Shown: in pieces, positions 15,877 to 26,142 of the stretch
Position numbering within the stretch: the first letter of the stretch is position 1
Layout: every line of letters starts with the position of its first letter
NCBI RefSeq assembly: GCF_024363565.1
Contig: NZ_JAJEKE010000005.1
Location: 124,001 to 188,000 of the forward strand
DNA length: 64,000 bases
Source of the DNA: Lutispora saccharofermentans
GTDB lineage: Bacteria; Bacillota; Clostridia; Lutisporales; Lutisporaceae
Direction of reading: 5' to 3'
Position numbers and translations under genes: made by a program
Notes under the pieces: model-generated
What the model saw: only the letters and a program-made list of their open reading frames with translations
What the model was told of the DNA's origin: nothing
Databases searched by the model: none

Positions 15877-16561
15877 AATATAGGATAAAATTCCTCAGAG
15901 CTTACCACACGTCCCCGGTTGGAAGCCAGTACCCATAAAATAGAAAACTCTGTAGGAGTAAGAGAGAGCAATTTTTCGTTAAGCATGCATTCATGGGTGT
16001 TCTTATCCAGAATCAGACCGGAAAACTCGATTATTTTCTGCTCTTGTGGCGGTTCGACAGTATTGTATTTGGTAAACCTGCGGAGCTGCGCCTTCACTCG
16101 GGCAATTAATTCAAGCGGCCGGAAGGGCTTAGTAATATAATCGTCGCCACCTAGCGTAAGCCCTGTAATCTTGTCGATTTCCTCATCCTTAGCTGTTAGC
16201 ATGATGACCGGAAAGTTATGTTTTTCACGAATGCGCCGGCAAATTGAAAAGCCGTCCACATCAGGAAGCATCACATCTAGAATAGCCATATCCGGTTTTT
16301 CATTTTCATTGAACGAGACTTCATTCAGAGGGGGATTCAACCCCCACTGAATGTTAGTCGAGTCCATACTGGACTTAGCCGCTCTTGGTACCCGCCGCCT
16401 ATAGAGGCGGGGGTCTTAGAGCGGGTTAGTTCAGTGATAAAATTCAGAGCATCCTGCCCATTATAAAATTTGAAAACATTATAATTCTCATTCTTCAGAT
16501 ATAGCTCAATCAAGTCTGCAATAGACTGCTCATCATCCACAACCAATATGTTTGCAATCAT
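15877..16561 (-). pseudogene. OmpR/VanR-type response regulator, interrupted and truncated
   Basis: The receiver domain starts at the ATG at 16561 (MIANILVVDDEQSIADLIEL), is broken after residue 41 by element C (16310-16437), and resumes with ENEKPDMAILDVMLPDVDGF containing the phospho-accepting Asp, LTAKDEEIDK and DDYITKPF with the conserved Lys. The winged-helix domain follows (LTPTEFSILWVLASNRGRVVSS) but is cut off before its recognition helix by the deletion into the kinase. Removing exactly 128 bases restores the receiver frame (NFNENEKPD). The gene cannot make a functional regulator. The nearest relatives are VanR-like regulators of wall-modifying genes. Confidence 0.9.
16310..16437 (+). 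mobile_element. Hairpin-rich mini-element, copy C, inside a gene
   Basis: 128 bp, one base different from copies A and D. It interrupts the response regulator after codon 41. Read on the minus strand it is preceded by TTTTA and followed by AT, and precise removal restores an open reading frame, which fixes the element's ends and shows no lasting target duplication. Confidence 0.93.
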
Positions 16562-16667
16562 ATTTTTTAATCACTCCGTATCCCTATTATTCTACTATAT
16601 TATTCCTTCCTTATGCCGATATATTGTTAAACAGTAATAAGGCCAATTAACACATACCCACCGCAGC

Positions 16668-17327
16668 TTATGAAGCTTTTATAACAAGCCCTAATAATTT
16701 TGAAAAGTCTATCGCTTGCATAGGGGAAACTATCGCACCTCTAAGATCTTCAGGCCTTATACCTAATCCTTCAACATCAGAATCAGTCAAATCTATTCCT
16801 GATAAGCTGGTTCCTGACATCTGGCTCAGTCTGAAATTACACTTTCTGACCTCCACCTTATTAAAGATACTGCTCTGAAAGTTACTGTTTTCAAACATAC
16901 AATCCGAGAATACCGCATTTTTCATTCGAATAAAACTCATTACAGCAAATTTACCATTGCAGTTTTTCATATAAATGTTCTGGAGCGTTGCCTCGCTGAG
17001 GTTCATGCCCACAAGCTTGCAATCTATAAACTCTGTCCTATGAATAATTGCACCGCTGAAGTTTGCGTTTGACAAATCACAGTTTTCAAACCTTACATCT
17101 GTAAGCTCCAGAGAATTAAATCTAGCACCTTTGAAGTCCACTTTATTGAAAATCACACCTTCAAAGCTTATTTGATCAGCTGCCTGCCTATCGACTTTGC
17201 AATCCGATATATAGATATCCCTGATGCTGCTTTCGTCTTCGATTTCAATGGCTCTCGTGCATGTGTCTTCGATTCCCCTTATGAATTTGGGCTTGATTAT
17301 TGGTGAAAGAGCTTGCTTGCTATTCAT
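16668..17327 (-). CDS. Pentapeptide-repeat protein
   Basis: A 219-residue protein built largely of pentapeptide repeats of A(D/N)LXX type, for example FEGVIFNKVDFKGARFNSLE and LSNANFSGAIIHRTEF from about residue 50 to 195. This predicts a right-handed square beta-helix. No signal peptide or membrane segment is visible, so it is probably cytoplasmic. Some family members (Qnr, MfpA) mimic DNA and protect gyrase, but most have no known role, and nothing here singles out that function. It is divergent from the kdp operon and downstream-oriented toward the dead two-component genes. A single-gene transcript is likely. Confidence 0.85.
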   Translation of the reverse strand: MNSKQALSPIIKPKFIRGIEDTCTRAIEIEDESSIRDIYISDCKVDRQAADQISFEGVIFNKVDFKGARFNSLELTDVRFENCDLSNANFSGAIIHRTEFIDCKLVGMNLSEATLQNIYMKNCNGKFAVMSFIRMKNAVFSDCMFENSNFQSSIFNKVEVRKCNFRLSQMSGTSLSGIDLTDSDVEGLGIRPEDLRGAIVSPMQAIDFSKLLGLVIKAS

Positions 17328-17768
17328 TTTGAAGTCTCCTTAGTATTTTATTTGAATTTGATGTAGATACAGATGAAATATATTGCATTTCATAGCTGTA
17401 AAAATTCATATATCTGATTTTTTTATATTATTCAATCCTATCTATCAAGTCCTTAATACAATTCTTTTTCCCCTTTGCTAGCCTATGAATATTTTGTACA
17501 TTTAAATATGTTGATAGAAAGTATAATGCTGCTGATACGGCAATTATCCGGCCGGCATTTATATTAACGGCATTTTGCCTGCTATACACTAAAGATATAA
17601 TATTTGGGTGTACTTCTCAAGCTCTTCTTTATACATTCTTTATCTCACCATATTTCCCCTTTACGCCATCTTTATGAAGAAATAATTATAATTAAATTGA
17701 TAGGAGACATTCAATGGTTGGAGATTAATGCTTATAGTCCTTAAAGAAAATTAAGTGAGGTGAAACCC
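17328..17768. other. Divergent intergenic region before the kdp operon
   Basis: An AT-rich 440-bp gap between the pentapeptide gene and the kdp operon. No reading frame of note. One possible plus-strand promoter is described separately. I looked for a c-di-AMP (ydaO-type) riboswitch because potassium transport genes often carry one, and found no match to its conserved core by eye. Confidence 0.6.
17575..17601 (+). promoter_or_regulatory. Possible kdp operon promoter
   Basis: TTGCCT and TATAAT separated by 15 bases, about 170 bases upstream of the first gene. The -10 box is perfect; the spacing is short, so this is tentative. Confidence 0.35.
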
Positions 17769-18155
17769 ATGACAGATAATTTAAAGCCATACGATAATTA
17801 CATCCAATCGGCTATAAATGCCTTAAAACAGAGGAGCTATCCACAGGCAGAAGAAAGTATCAAGCAAGCTATGCTTATAAATCCGCATTCTTCTGTTGTT
17901 CACAATTTGTATGGTATATTTGAAGAGCTCTTAATGAAAGATAATCTAGCCCGCAAGCATTATAGGGCAGCCTATGCCCTTGATCCAACATATAAGCCTG
18001 CAATTCGGAATCTGGAGCGTATATCGACCTTTGAGTACTACCTGAAAAGAATCCCTATTGATTTTGGTGACCAGCCGGAAGAGGAAACTGAAGATACGTA
18101 CCCTGCATATTATGATAACCCTGTAATGCATTTGTGTAAGAAAAAAAAGGAGTGA
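17769..18155 (+). CDS. TPR-containing protein, first gene of the kdp operon
   Basis: A 128-residue hydrophilic protein with about two tetratricopeptide repeats (IQSAINALKQRSYPQAEESI, then VHNLYGIFEELLMKDNLARKHYRAAYALDP) followed by a charged tail. Tetratricopeptides usually mediate protein contacts. GAGGTG lies before the ATG at 17769; an earlier GTG at 17760 is the frame's first start but overlaps that ribosome site. It is 7 bases from kdpF and co-directional, so it is very likely co-transcribed with kdpFABCDE. It is not part of the standard Escherichia coli Kdp system. A role in assembling or sensing for the Kdp complex is inference. Confidence 0.8.
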   Translation: MTDNLKPYDNYIQSAINALKQRSYPQAEESIKQAMLINPHSSVVHNLYGIFEELLMKDNLARKHYRAAYALDPTYKPAIRNLERISTFEYYLKRIPIDFGDQPEEETEDTYPAYYDNPVMHLCKKKKE

Positions 18156-18162
18156 TTTTTAT

Positions 18163-18252
18163 ATGGAAAGGGTTTTAGCAATTTCCGCATTTATTGGACT
18201 GGGATTGTTTGTTTACCTATTTTATGTTTTATTCAGAGGTGAAAAATTATGA
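18163..18252 (+). CDS. kdpF: KdpF, small subunit of the Kdp potassium pump
   Basis: A 29-residue single-span membrane peptide ([19 protein letters not shown]), the expected size of KdpF, which stabilises the KdpABC complex. AAGGAG precedes its ATG. Its stop overlaps the kdpA start as ATGA, which implies translational coupling. It is too short for usual ORF finders, but position, size and hydrophobicity together make the call firm. Confidence 0.9.
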   Translation: MERVLAISAFIGLGLFVYLFYVLFRGEKL

Positions 18253-19937
18253 CCTATTTTATACTGCAAGATATATTTTATATAGTCATATTAATAATAC
18301 TGTCTATTCCCTTGGGAATTTATATGTATAAAGTTATGGCAGGGCAGAAGGTTTTCTTGACTCCTTTGCTCTTTCCCATGGAAAGCAGGATCTATAAGCT
18401 GATGGGAATTCAAGCCGACAAGGAAATGAGAGCAAAAGAATATGCTTTTTCAGTAACTGGCTTCAGCAGCATCGGCCTTGTTTTTCTTTGGGTGCTGCAA
18501 ATGCTTCAGGGTATTTTGCCTCTTAACCCCGAGGGAATTAAGGGAACCAGCTGGCATCTTGCTTTCAATACGGCAGCAAGCTTTGTTTCCAACACCAACT
18601 GGCAGGCTTATTCAGGCGAAACTGCTCTGTCTTATTTATCCCAGTCACTGGGACTGACCGTTCAGAATTTTGTGTCGGCAGCAACCGGAATTGCCGTGTT
18701 GTTTTCCTTGATGAGAGGATTGATTTTAAAAGAGAAAACAACCATCGGAAGCTTTTGGACGGATTTGACGAGGACCACACTCTATATTTTGATTCCTCTT
18801 TCGTTAATTACAGCGCTCCTTATTGCCTCTCAAGGCGTGGTCCAAACCCTGAGTCCTTATAAAGATGTTGTTTTGCTGGAAAACGGTGCGGTTCAGACCA
18901 TACCTTTAGGCCCGGCTGCAGGCCAGATTGCCATAAAGCAGCTTGGTACAAACGGCGGCGGCTTTTTCGGAGCAAATTCAGCCTTTCCATTGGAGAATCC
19001 TACACCATTCTCCAACTTGGTTCAATGCTTGTCACTCTTGCTGATACCTGCCGGGCTATGTGTCTCATTCGGTAAGGCGGTGAAGGACAGCAAGCAAGGC
19101 AAAGCAATCTATGCGGCGATGCTCATCTTGTTCGTTATATGCCTTGCTGCTGTTACTTTCTGTGAACAATATACAGCACCCGTTTTTGATGATGCGGCAG
19201 CATCCGGCAACTTGGAGGGCAAGGAAATTATCCATGGCGTGGGACTTTCATCCTTGTGGGCCGCCGCAACTACCGCTGTGTCTAATGGTTCTGTTAACTC
19301 CATGCACGACAGCTTTACACCCCTCGGCGGCATGATTCCCATGTTCCTGATGCAGCTTGGCGAAATAGTTTTCGGAGGTGTAGGCAGCGGACTTTATGGG
19401 ATGTTGGCTTTTGTCCTGCTTACCGTATTCATCGCAGGATTAATGGTTGGTCGTACTCCTGAATACTTGGGGAAAAAAATTGAACCCTTTGATATGAAAA
19501 TGGTGTGTATTATAGTACTCGTTCCGCCGCTTTTTACATTATTGGGAACAGCTGCCGCAGTCTTAATGCCTGAGGCGCCTTCTTGGCTGACAAATTCGGG
19601 AGCCCATGGCTTCTCTGAAATTCTTTATGCCTTTACTTCTATGGGAAATAACAACGGCAGCGCCTTTGGAGGCTATGCAGCTAATACGGTTTTTACAAAT
19701 ATTACAGGTGGAATCATTATGCTCATAGCACGCTTTGCGCCTATGACAGCAGCTATATATCTTGCAGAAAACCTTGCATGTAAAAAGACCGTAGCCCCGG
19801 GCGAAGGGACACTTTCCACAAGCAATGCTATGTTCGTAGGACTGTTAATATCAATAATCCTGATAATAGGTGCACTTACCTTTTTTCCTGCTTTAGCATT
19901 AGGACCCATTGCGGATTATTTTACCACTGTTAAATGA
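18249..19937 (+). CDS. kdpA: KdpA, potassium-binding channel subunit
   Basis: Potassium-translocating subunit of the high-affinity Kdp P-type ATPase, 562 residues with about ten membrane helices; belongs to the superfamily of K+ transporters with four pore loops. Pore signatures are visible: [39 protein letters not shown] and [13 protein letters not shown]. The start is coupled to kdpF. The gene is full length, with no damage. With kdpB and kdpC it forms the membrane complex that scavenges potassium under limitation. Confidence 0.97.
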   Translation: MTYFILQDIFYIVILIILSIPLGIYMYKVMAGQKVFLTPLLFPMESRIYKLMGIQADKEMRAKEYAFSVTGFSSIGLVFLWVLQMLQGILPLNPEGIKGTSWHLAFNTAASFVSNTNWQAYSGETALSYLSQSLGLTVQNFVSAATGIAVLFSLMRGLILKEKTTIGSFWTDLTRTTLYILIPLSLITALLIASQGVVQTLSPYKDVVLLENGAVQTIPLGPAAGQIAIKQLGTNGGGFFGANSAFPLENPTPFSNLVQCLSLLLIPAGLCVSFGKAVKDSKQGKAIYAAMLILFVICLAAVTFCEQYTAPVFDDAAASGNLEGKEIIHGVGLSSLWAAATTAVSNGSVNSMHDSFTPLGGMIPMFLMQLGEIVFGGVGSGLYGMLAFVLLTVFIAGLMVGRTPEYLGKKIEPFDMKMVCIIVLVPPLFTLLGTAAAVLMPEAPSWLTNSGAHGFSEILYAFTSMGNNNGSAFGGYAANTVFTNITGGIIMLIARFAPMTAAIYLAENLACKKTVAPGEGTLSTSNAMFVGLLISIILIIGALTFFPALALGPIADYFTTVK

Positions 19938-19947
19938 GGTGAGCTAT

Positions 19948-22005
19948 ATGAATAGTAAAAATTTAGAAAAAAATATATTTGTTGATGCAATTAAGCAGTC
20001 TTTCGTTAAACTTTTGCCAAAAACTCAGATTAAAAACCCCGTAATGTTTGTAGTCTATATAGGAGCTGCATTAACTTCGATGCTATATCTGCTATCTTTT
20101 GCCGGTATCAAAGATGAAAGCCCGTTCTACACACTTGCTATCGCTTTGATACTGTGGTTTACCGTGCTTTTTGCCAACTTTGCGGAAGCCATGGCTGAAG
20201 GCAGAGGCCGAGCTCAGGCCGACACCCTGAGAAAGTCCAGAAAAGATGTAAAAGCCAAAAAACTGAAATCGGCGGCTGATGCAGAAGATTATGAGGAAGT
20301 ATTGTCCAACACCTTAAAAAAAGGAGATATTGTATATGTAAAAGCCGGTGAACAAATACCCATGGATGGAGAAGTAATCGAAGGAGCCGCATCGGTAGAT
20401 GAAAGTGCAATCACAGGCGAATCCGCTCCCGTCATACGTGAATCCGGCGGTGACAAAAGTGCTGTAACGGGAGGCACTACTCTGGTATCCGACTGGCTGG
20501 TTATTCGGGTAACAGCCCAGCCGGGGGAAAGCTTCCTCGATAAAATGATTGCCATGGTAGAGGGTGCCTCCAGGAAGAAAACTCCCAATGAGATTGCGCT
20601 CCGGATATTGCTTGTAACTCTTACCGTTATTTTTCTTGCTGTAACCGCAACACTGCTCCCCTTTTCAGATTTTGCAAGCAAACAGGCTGAAGCAGGTTCC
20701 GCCGTCTCCATAACTAATATAATTGCACTGCTTGTATGTTTGGCACCCACAACTATTGGAGCCCTTCTCTCATCCATCGGCATTGCCGGCATGAGCCGTT
20801 TGAATCAGGCCAATGTGCTGGCTCTGAGCGGACGCGCTATCGAAGCTGCAGGAGATGTGGATATACTCTTATTGGATAAAACAGGTACTATTACACTGGG
20901 AAATAGACAAGCAAGCGAATTTATCCCCTTAGGCGGAGTGACAGAGCATGAACTTGCCGATGCTGCACAGCTTTCCTCAATTGCGGATGAAACTCCTGAA
21001 GGAAGAAGCATAGCAATACTGGCAAAAGACCGCTTCAACCTCAGAGGAAGGGATCTGTCCAAGCTAGGCGCTGCATTCGTGGAATTCTCTGCAAAAACAA
21101 GAATGAGCGGGATTGACTATCAGGGCAATGAAATCCGAAAAGGTGCTGCCGAAGCCATAAAAAAATTTGTGCTGGATAAAGGCGGAATTTATCCGGATGA
21201 ATGCGATCAAATCGTCAAACGAGTTGCCGGAGAAGGGGGAACACCTCTTGTGGTTGCTAAGAACAATAAGGTATTAGGTATTATTTACCTCAAAGATATC
21301 ATAAAAAACGGTGTAAAAGATCGATTTGAAGATTTGCGAAAAATGGGCATAAAAACCATCATGATAACCGGCGACAATCCTATGACCGCTGCAGCCATCG
21401 CTGCAGAGGCAGGTGTGGATGACTTTCTTGCAGAAGCAACGCCGGAAGCAAAGCTTAATCTTATTCGTAATTATCAAGCCAAGGGACATCTTGTAGCTAT
21501 GACAGGCGATGGTACTAACGATGCGCCGGCCCTTGCACAAGCAGATGTGGCAGTGGCGATGAATACAGGCACACAAGCTGCCAAGGAAGCCGGAAACATG
21601 GTGGATTTAGACTCAAGCCCAACTAAGCTGATTGATATCGTAAGGATAGGGAAACAGCTGCTAATGACAAGGGGAGCACTGACCACTTTTAGTGTTGCCA
21701 ATGATGTAGCAAAATACTTTGCTATCATACCTGTACTGTTTTTTGGCATTTATCCTCAACTTGACTCCCTCAATTTCATGAGACTGACAAATACAACCAG
21801 TTCCATCCTGTCAGCCATTATATATAATGCACTGATTATCGTCGCACTGATCCCTTTGGCTTTGAAGGGAATAAAATATGATGAAATGCCGGCCGGAAAG
21901 CTTTTAAAAAGGAATATGCAGATTTATGGGTTAGGCGGCATTCTTGCACCCTTTGGAGCAATTAAGCTTATTGATATAGTACTGACCGCATGCGGTCTTG
22001 TGTGA
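19948..22005 (+). CDS. kdpB: KdpB, P-type ATPase subunit
   Basis: ATP-hydrolysing subunit of the Kdp pump, 685 residues. The phosphorylation motif DKTGTITLG is at about residue 310, the actuator motif TGES appears as [10 protein letters not shown], the nucleotide-binding and hinge motifs [13 protein letters not shown] and [19 protein letters not shown] are intact, and the membrane motif [15 protein letters not shown] is KdpB-type. The frame opens at 19909, overlapping kdpA, but GAGGTGAGC stands before the ATG at 19948, which I use. It is full length and should be active. Confidence 0.97.
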   Translation: MNSKNLEKNIFVDAIKQSFVKLLPKTQIKNPVMFVVYIGAALTSMLYLLSFAGIKDESPFYTLAIALILWFTVLFANFAEAMAEGRGRAQADTLRKSRKDVKAKKLKSAADAEDYEEVLSNTLKKGDIVYVKAGEQIPMDGEVIEGAASVDESAITGESAPVIRESGGDKSAVTGGTTLVSDWLVIRVTAQPGESFLDKMIAMVEGASRKKTPNEIALRILLVTLTVIFLAVTATLLPFSDFASKQAEAGSAVSITNIIALLVCLAPTTIGALLSSIGIAGMSRLNQANVLALSGRAIEAAGDVDILLLDKTGTITLGNRQASEFIPLGGVTEHELADAAQLSSIADETPEGRSIAILAKDRFNLRGRDLSKLGAAFVEFSAKTRMSGIDYQGNEIRKGAAEAIKKFVLDKGGIYPDECDQIVKRVAGEGGTPLVVAKNNKVLGIIYLKDIIKNGVKDRFEDLRKMGIKTIMITGDNPMTAAAIAAEAGVDDFLAEATPEAKLNLIRNYQAKGHLVAMTGDGTNDAPALAQADVAVAMNTGTQAAKEAGNMVDLDSSPTKLIDIVRIGKQLLMTRGALTTFSVANDVAKYFAIIPVLFFGIYPQLDSLNFMRLTNTTSSILSAIIYNALIIVALIPLALKGIKYDEMPAGKLLKRNMQIYGLGGILAPFGAIKLIDIVLTACGLV

Positions 22006-22016
22006 GGTGAAATAAT

Positions 22017-22577
22017 GTGAAAAAAAATCTTAAGGCTCTCAAGCAGGTATTTTTGTGCTACATCATCATGACAGTACTATGCGGGATCATTTATCCGGGC
22101 ATCGTTACCGTTATTGCTCAGACAGTATTCCCTATTCAGGCTAATGGCAGCATCATTACTATCACACTAAGAGACGGAACATGCAAAGATTATGGTTCTG
22201 CTTTGATCGCTCAAGAGTTTACGAAGCCGGAGTATCTAATAGGCAGACCCATGGGTACAACGAATCTGTCACCTGTAAGCAAAGAACAGGAAAAGCTTGT
22301 AAAGGAACGAATCGATTGGTGGCATTCCTTTGACCCCGATAATGATGCGGAAATTCCTATGGACCTGGTTACTGCTTCAGGCAGCGGCGTTGATCCTAAT
22401 ATTACACCGGCGGCAGCTGAGTATCAGGTTTCGCGTATTGCAAGGGAAAGAAGCCTCAGTGAATATGCAATCAGAGAAATTATAAGCAAATATACCACGG
22501 GAAGATTCCTGGGATTTTGGGGTGAACCGGCTGTAAATGTATTAAAAGTGAATTTATCACTTGATGGCTTGCTTTAG
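22017..22577 (+). CDS. kdpC: KdpC, Kdp complex subunit
   Basis: A 186-residue subunit with one N-terminal membrane helix (VFLCYIIMTVLCGIIYPGIV) and an extracytoplasmic domain with the family motifs YLIGRP, DLVTASGSGVDPNITP and GEPAVNVLKVN. KdpC stabilises the complex and raises ATP affinity of KdpB. It begins with GTG at 22017, preceded by GAGGTGAAATAAT. It lies 11 bases after kdpB and is intact. Confidence 0.96.
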   Translation: MKKNLKALKQVFLCYIIMTVLCGIIYPGIVTVIAQTVFPIQANGSIITITLRDGTCKDYGSALIAQEFTKPEYLIGRPMGTTNLSPVSKEQEKLVKERIDWWHSFDPDNDAEIPMDLVTASGSGVDPNITPAAAEYQVSRIARERSLSEYAIREIISKYTTGRFLGFWGEPAVNVLKVNLSLDGLL

Positions 22578-22614
22578 AGCCAGTGTAATGACATACTTAA
22601 AAAGGAGGGGTTTT

Positions 22615-25320
22615 ATGGTAAATAATTATGAACAGCGTCCCAATCCGGACACTATTCTGGAAAGCATCGGCGCCGACAGATCCGTAAAAACAGGTAAACT
22701 TAAAATTTTCTTTGGTTATGCAGCCGGTGTAGGCAAGACTTATGCTATGCTTGATTATGCCCAGAATCAGTTAAAAAGCGGTATTGATGTTGTGGCCGGG
22801 TATGTAGAACCCCATACCCGGCCTGAAACAATGCAGCTGCTAAACGGATTGCCTGTTTTGCCTCCAAAGATCATAAATCACAAGAATATTCAACTGAAAG
22901 AATTTGATTTAGATGCGGCACTCAGCAGGAAGCCCGAACTTATTCTGGTTGATGAGCTTGCTCACTCCAATGCTTCGGGAGTTCGCAACAAAAAACGATA
23001 TCAGGACATAGAAGAGCTTCTCAATGCCGGAATTGATGTCTGCACAACAATAAATGTTCAGCATATTGAGAGTTTGAATGATTTGGTTCAGGATATCACA
23101 AAAGTTACTGTTCGCGAAACAGTCCCTGACTATATCTTTGACAATGCCTACAATGTTAAGCTCATAGATATCGAACCTGACGAACTCCTAAAACGATTTG
23201 ATGAAGGAAAAATTTACAAACCTGAAAGAGCTAAAACAGCTATGAAAAATTTTTTTACCAGAGAAAATCTTTGCCTTCTGCGTGAGATCGCTATGCGCAA
23301 GGCTGCGGATAGAATCAGCCATGAAAATCAGAACGAACGGCGTATGACAGAAAAAATGGCCAGCATCAAGCTGCTGGTTTGTGTCAGTTCTTCACCGTCT
23401 TCCTCCAAGTGCATCCGTTGGGCGGCAAGAACAGCTGAAGCCTTTCATGCACCATGGATAGCCGCCTATGTAGAAAACATGGAGAGCCGCTATTTTACGG
23501 AAGAAGAAAAGAAAAACATTCGTATCAATCTTGATCTGGCCGAGCGATTGGGTGCTGAGATAATAACACTGAACGGAGATGATATTGCAGCCATTATCGC
23601 AGAATATGCCAAGCTTTCAGGCATTACCAACATTGTCATAGGGAAAAGCAGGAATAAGAAAACACTGAAAAGCCTGTTTGAAACAGATTTTGAGGATAAA
23701 CTTATCTCTCTCCTACCCAGCATAGAAATACACATTATCCCCGGTAATACGACACAAAAAAACTATCGGAATCCAAAGAGAAGAGCAAAAAAGCAGAATC
23801 TGCTTTTTTCATGGACTGATGCATTGAAAACCCTTGGGCTTTTAACTGCAGCCACCCTATTTTGCATGGTTCTTCAAGCTTTTGATATCGGCGATCAAAA
23901 TATTATAATGGTTTATATTCTGTCCGTACTTATGATTTCAAGGATCACAATGGGATATATTTATGGTGTTGTTGCTTCCGTACTAAGTGTGCTTGCATTT
24001 AATTTCTTTTTTACGATTCCATATTATACCTTTAATGCAATACAGCCCGGATATCCTATCACCTTTTTCATAATGCTCCTTGTGGCTTTGATAACAAGTG
24101 CCCTTACCATCCGCATAAAAATACATGCACGTCTTGCCGTAGAAAGAGAACACCGTACGGAGGTATTGTATGAAATTAATAAAAAACTTTTAGGAACAAG
24201 AGGACTTGAAAATATAATGAACCTGACAAATGACTATATTACAAAACTCTTTGACCGCTCCGCAATTTTTTACACGCAAGACCCGGAGAACAGCTCAAAA
24301 TATGCTTTTATGCAGTCATCCGCAGACCCGGATGCCTCCTTCCTATTATCGGAAGATGAGCGTGCTGTCGCCCACTGGGTATTCATCAATCAAAAATACG
24401 CAGGTGCGGGTACGGATACCCTTATGGGAGCAGGTGCTTTTTATATACCTGTTATCTCACAAGGAAACGTGCTGGGAGTAATTGGCTTATCCTGTGCTAA
24501 GGGACAGCTCAGCCAAAGCAGCCGTGCATTTTTGCATATGCTTGCTTCACAAGTAGCAATGGCTTTGGAGCGCCAATGCTTATCCGATGAACAACGGCGG
24601 ATAATAATCGAATCGGAAAAGGAAAAAATGCGAAGTAATTTGCTTAGAGGAATTTCCCATGATCTGCGCACCCCGCTCACCTGCATCTCAGGTGCAAGCT
24701 CCGCCATACTTGAAAGCGGCGATTGCCTTGATAAACAGACTCATGATAAGCTTGTTTCCAATATTAAAGAGGATTCCCAGTGGCTTATCCGCATGGTGGA
24801 GAATATCCTTTCTGTTACACGTATCAATGAAGGGACTATGAATGTCACAAAAACTCCGGAGGCTGCTGAAGAAATCGTAGCCGAAGCCATCAACCGCATT
24901 CGTAAAAGATTTCAAAACCGTAAGATTACTGCAAAAGCTCCCGATGAACTTTTGATGATTCCCATGGATGGGACTCTGATTGAACAGGTCCTCATAAACC
25001 TTATTGAAAATGCTGTCAAGCATTCACCGGAGGATTCTGTTATTGAAGTGGAAGTAAAAAAAGACGGTAATGACGCTGTATTTCAAGTAGTTGACCATGG
25101 AGAAGGAATTTCAGATCAGGATTTTCCTCATTTGTTTGAGAGCTATAGTCCAAACAGGAAACGAAGCTCCGACTCATCAAGAGGCTTGGGAATAGGCCTG
25201 TCCATATGCATGTCCATTATAAAGGCTCATAATGGTAAAATGGAAGCTACCAATAAAAAAGAAGGCGGTGCAGTTTTTAAATTTACACTGCCGCTGGGAG
25301 GAAGTGAAAGCTATGGATAA
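22615..25320 (+). CDS. kdpD: KdpD, potassium-sensing histidine kinase
   Basis: Membrane sensor kinase of 901 residues that responds to potassium limitation. Order: KdpD N-terminal ATP-binding domain with GYAAGVGKT (residues 34-42) and LVDELAHSN; a universal-stress-protein domain at about 235-360; four clustered membrane helices at about 395-505; a GAF-like segment; HisKA with HDLRTPLT (His near residue 681); and HATPase with NLIENAVKHS, DHGEGIS and GLGIGLSI. The frame opens at 22561, but AAGGAGGGG precedes the ATG at 22615. It is full length, with the complete sensor. kdpE overlaps its end by 8 bases. Confidence 0.96.
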   Translation: MVNNYEQRPNPDTILESIGADRSVKTGKLKIFFGYAAGVGKTYAMLDYAQNQLKSGIDVVAGYVEPHTRPETMQLLNGLPVLPPKIINHKNIQLKEFDLDAALSRKPELILVDELAHSNASGVRNKKRYQDIEELLNAGIDVCTTINVQHIESLNDLVQDITKVTVRETVPDYIFDNAYNVKLIDIEPDELLKRFDEGKIYKPERAKTAMKNFFTRENLCLLREIAMRKAADRISHENQNERRMTEKMASIKLLVCVSSSPSSSKCIRWAARTAEAFHAPWIAAYVENMESRYFTEEEKKNIRINLDLAERLGAEIITLNGDDIAAIIAEYAKLSGITNIVIGKSRNKKTLKSLFETDFEDKLISLLPSIEIHIIPGNTTQKNYRNPKRRAKKQNLLFSWTDALKTLGLLTAATLFCMVLQAFDIGDQNIIMVYILSVLMISRITMGYIYGVVASVLSVLAFNFFFTIPYYTFNAIQPGYPITFFIMLLVALITSALTIRIKIHARLAVEREHRTEVLYEINKKLLGTRGLENIMNLTNDYITKLFDRSAIFYTQDPENSSKYAFMQSSADPDASFLLSEDERAVAHWVFINQKYAGAGTDTLMGAGAFYIPVISQGNVLGVIGLSCAKGQLSQSSRAFLHMLASQVAMALERQCLSDEQRRIIIESEKEKMRSNLLRGISHDLRTPLTCISGASSAILESGDCLDKQTHDKLVSNIKEDSQWLIRMVENILSVTRINEGTMNVTKTPEAAEEIVAEAINRIRKRFQNRKITAKAPDELLMIPMDGTLIEQVLINLIENAVKHSPEDSVIEVEVKKDGNDAVFQVVDHGEGISDQDFPHLFESYSPNRKRSSDSSRGLGIGLSICMSIIKAHNGKMEATNKKEGGAVFKFTLPLGGSESYG

Positions 25321-26032
25321 TAAAACTTCAATTCTAATAGTGGAAGATGAAGAAGGCATATGCAACTTTATTTCCGCAATACTATCTTCAAACGATTTTA
25401 ATGTAATTAAAACAGCAAAGGGAAAGGAGGCTGTTTCGATGACAGCTTCTTATTGCCCTGATTTGATTCTACTAGATTTAGGCTTGCCCGATATGGATGG
25501 AATAGAAGTATTAAAAACAATCAGGCAGTGGACGAATATACCTGTCGTTGTTGTATCGGCCCGCGGTCATGAGCGTGAGAAGGTGGAAGCCCTTGATTTA
25601 GGAGCAGATGACTATATTACAAAGCCCTTTGGGACTTCTGAGCTGTTGGCGAGAATAAGAACCGCACTCCGGCATCATCAAAAGATTTCCATTGGAGGCC
25701 CGTCTGAAGCCGATAAAATTACCTTAGGAGATCTGGAAATTAATTATAGCAAAAGAATTGTATCAGTTGCCGGAAAAGAAATACATCTTACTCCTATTGA
25801 ATATAAAATCATCGTGCTGCTTTCTAAATATATAGGTAAAGTGCTAACCCATGATTTTATTATAAAGGAAGTATGGGGGCCCTATATAAATGAAACCTAT
25901 TCAAGTGAAATACAAGCACTTCGGGTTAACATGGCAAACATAAGAAGAAAACTGGAAATAAATCCTGCTGAACCAAAATATATTGTTACAGAGGTTGGTG
26001 TAGGGTACCGTATGGTTGAGGAATTGCAATAA
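25313..26032 (+). CDS. kdpE: KdpE, response regulator of the kdp operon
   Basis: OmpR-type response regulator of 239 residues. The receiver has acidic residues VEDEE, the phospho-accepting Asp in LILLDLGLPDMDG (about residue 53), and DDYITKPFG. The DNA-binding winged helix covers about residues 135-238 (LTPIEYKIIVLLSKYIGKVLTHDFIIKEVWG and YIVTEVGVGYRM). The ATG at 25313 overlaps the kdpD stop. Its expected target is the promoter in front of this same operon. No binding site was identified by eye. Confidence 0.96.
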   Translation: MDNKTSILIVEDEEGICNFISAILSSNDFNVIKTAKGKEAVSMTASYCPDLILLDLGLPDMDGIEVLKTIRQWTNIPVVVVSARGHEREKVEALDLGADDYITKPFGTSELLARIRTALRHHQKISIGGPSEADKITLGDLEINYSKRIVSVAGKEIHLTPIEYKIIVLLSKYIGKVLTHDFIIKEVWGPYINETYSSEIQALRVNMANIRRKLEINPAEPKYIVTEVGVGYRMVEELQ

Positions 26033-26033
26033 T

Positions 26034-26138
26034 GTCAACTTTATGCCCGGCTATGATCTCTTTTATAGCATCAATGCTTTAACTTGCATTTGTGAAATAT
26101 CTATAGCAGTATGCTATTTTGTTTGCTATGCTCCTCCC
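26034..26138 (-). pseudogene. Decayed copy of the coiled-coil gene at 980-1300
   Basis: About 100 bases align with 1010-1120 of the coiled-coil gene: shared stretches are TTTATAGCATCAAT, TTTGTGA.ATATC and CATAGC/CTATAGC, with an internal deletion of roughly 25 bases. Only the 3' third remains and the frame is broken. It lies between kdpE and the kdp terminator. Confidence 0.65.
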
Positions 26139-26142
26139 ATGT

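Noticed and set aside
15816-16367. Response regulator gene starting inside element C
   Set aside because: Its first residues are element sequence; it is the 3' half of the interrupted regulator, not a gene of its own.
17328-17768. c-di-AMP or other riboswitch before the kdp operon
   Set aside because: No conserved riboswitch core was recognised by eye; a covariance-model search would be decisive.
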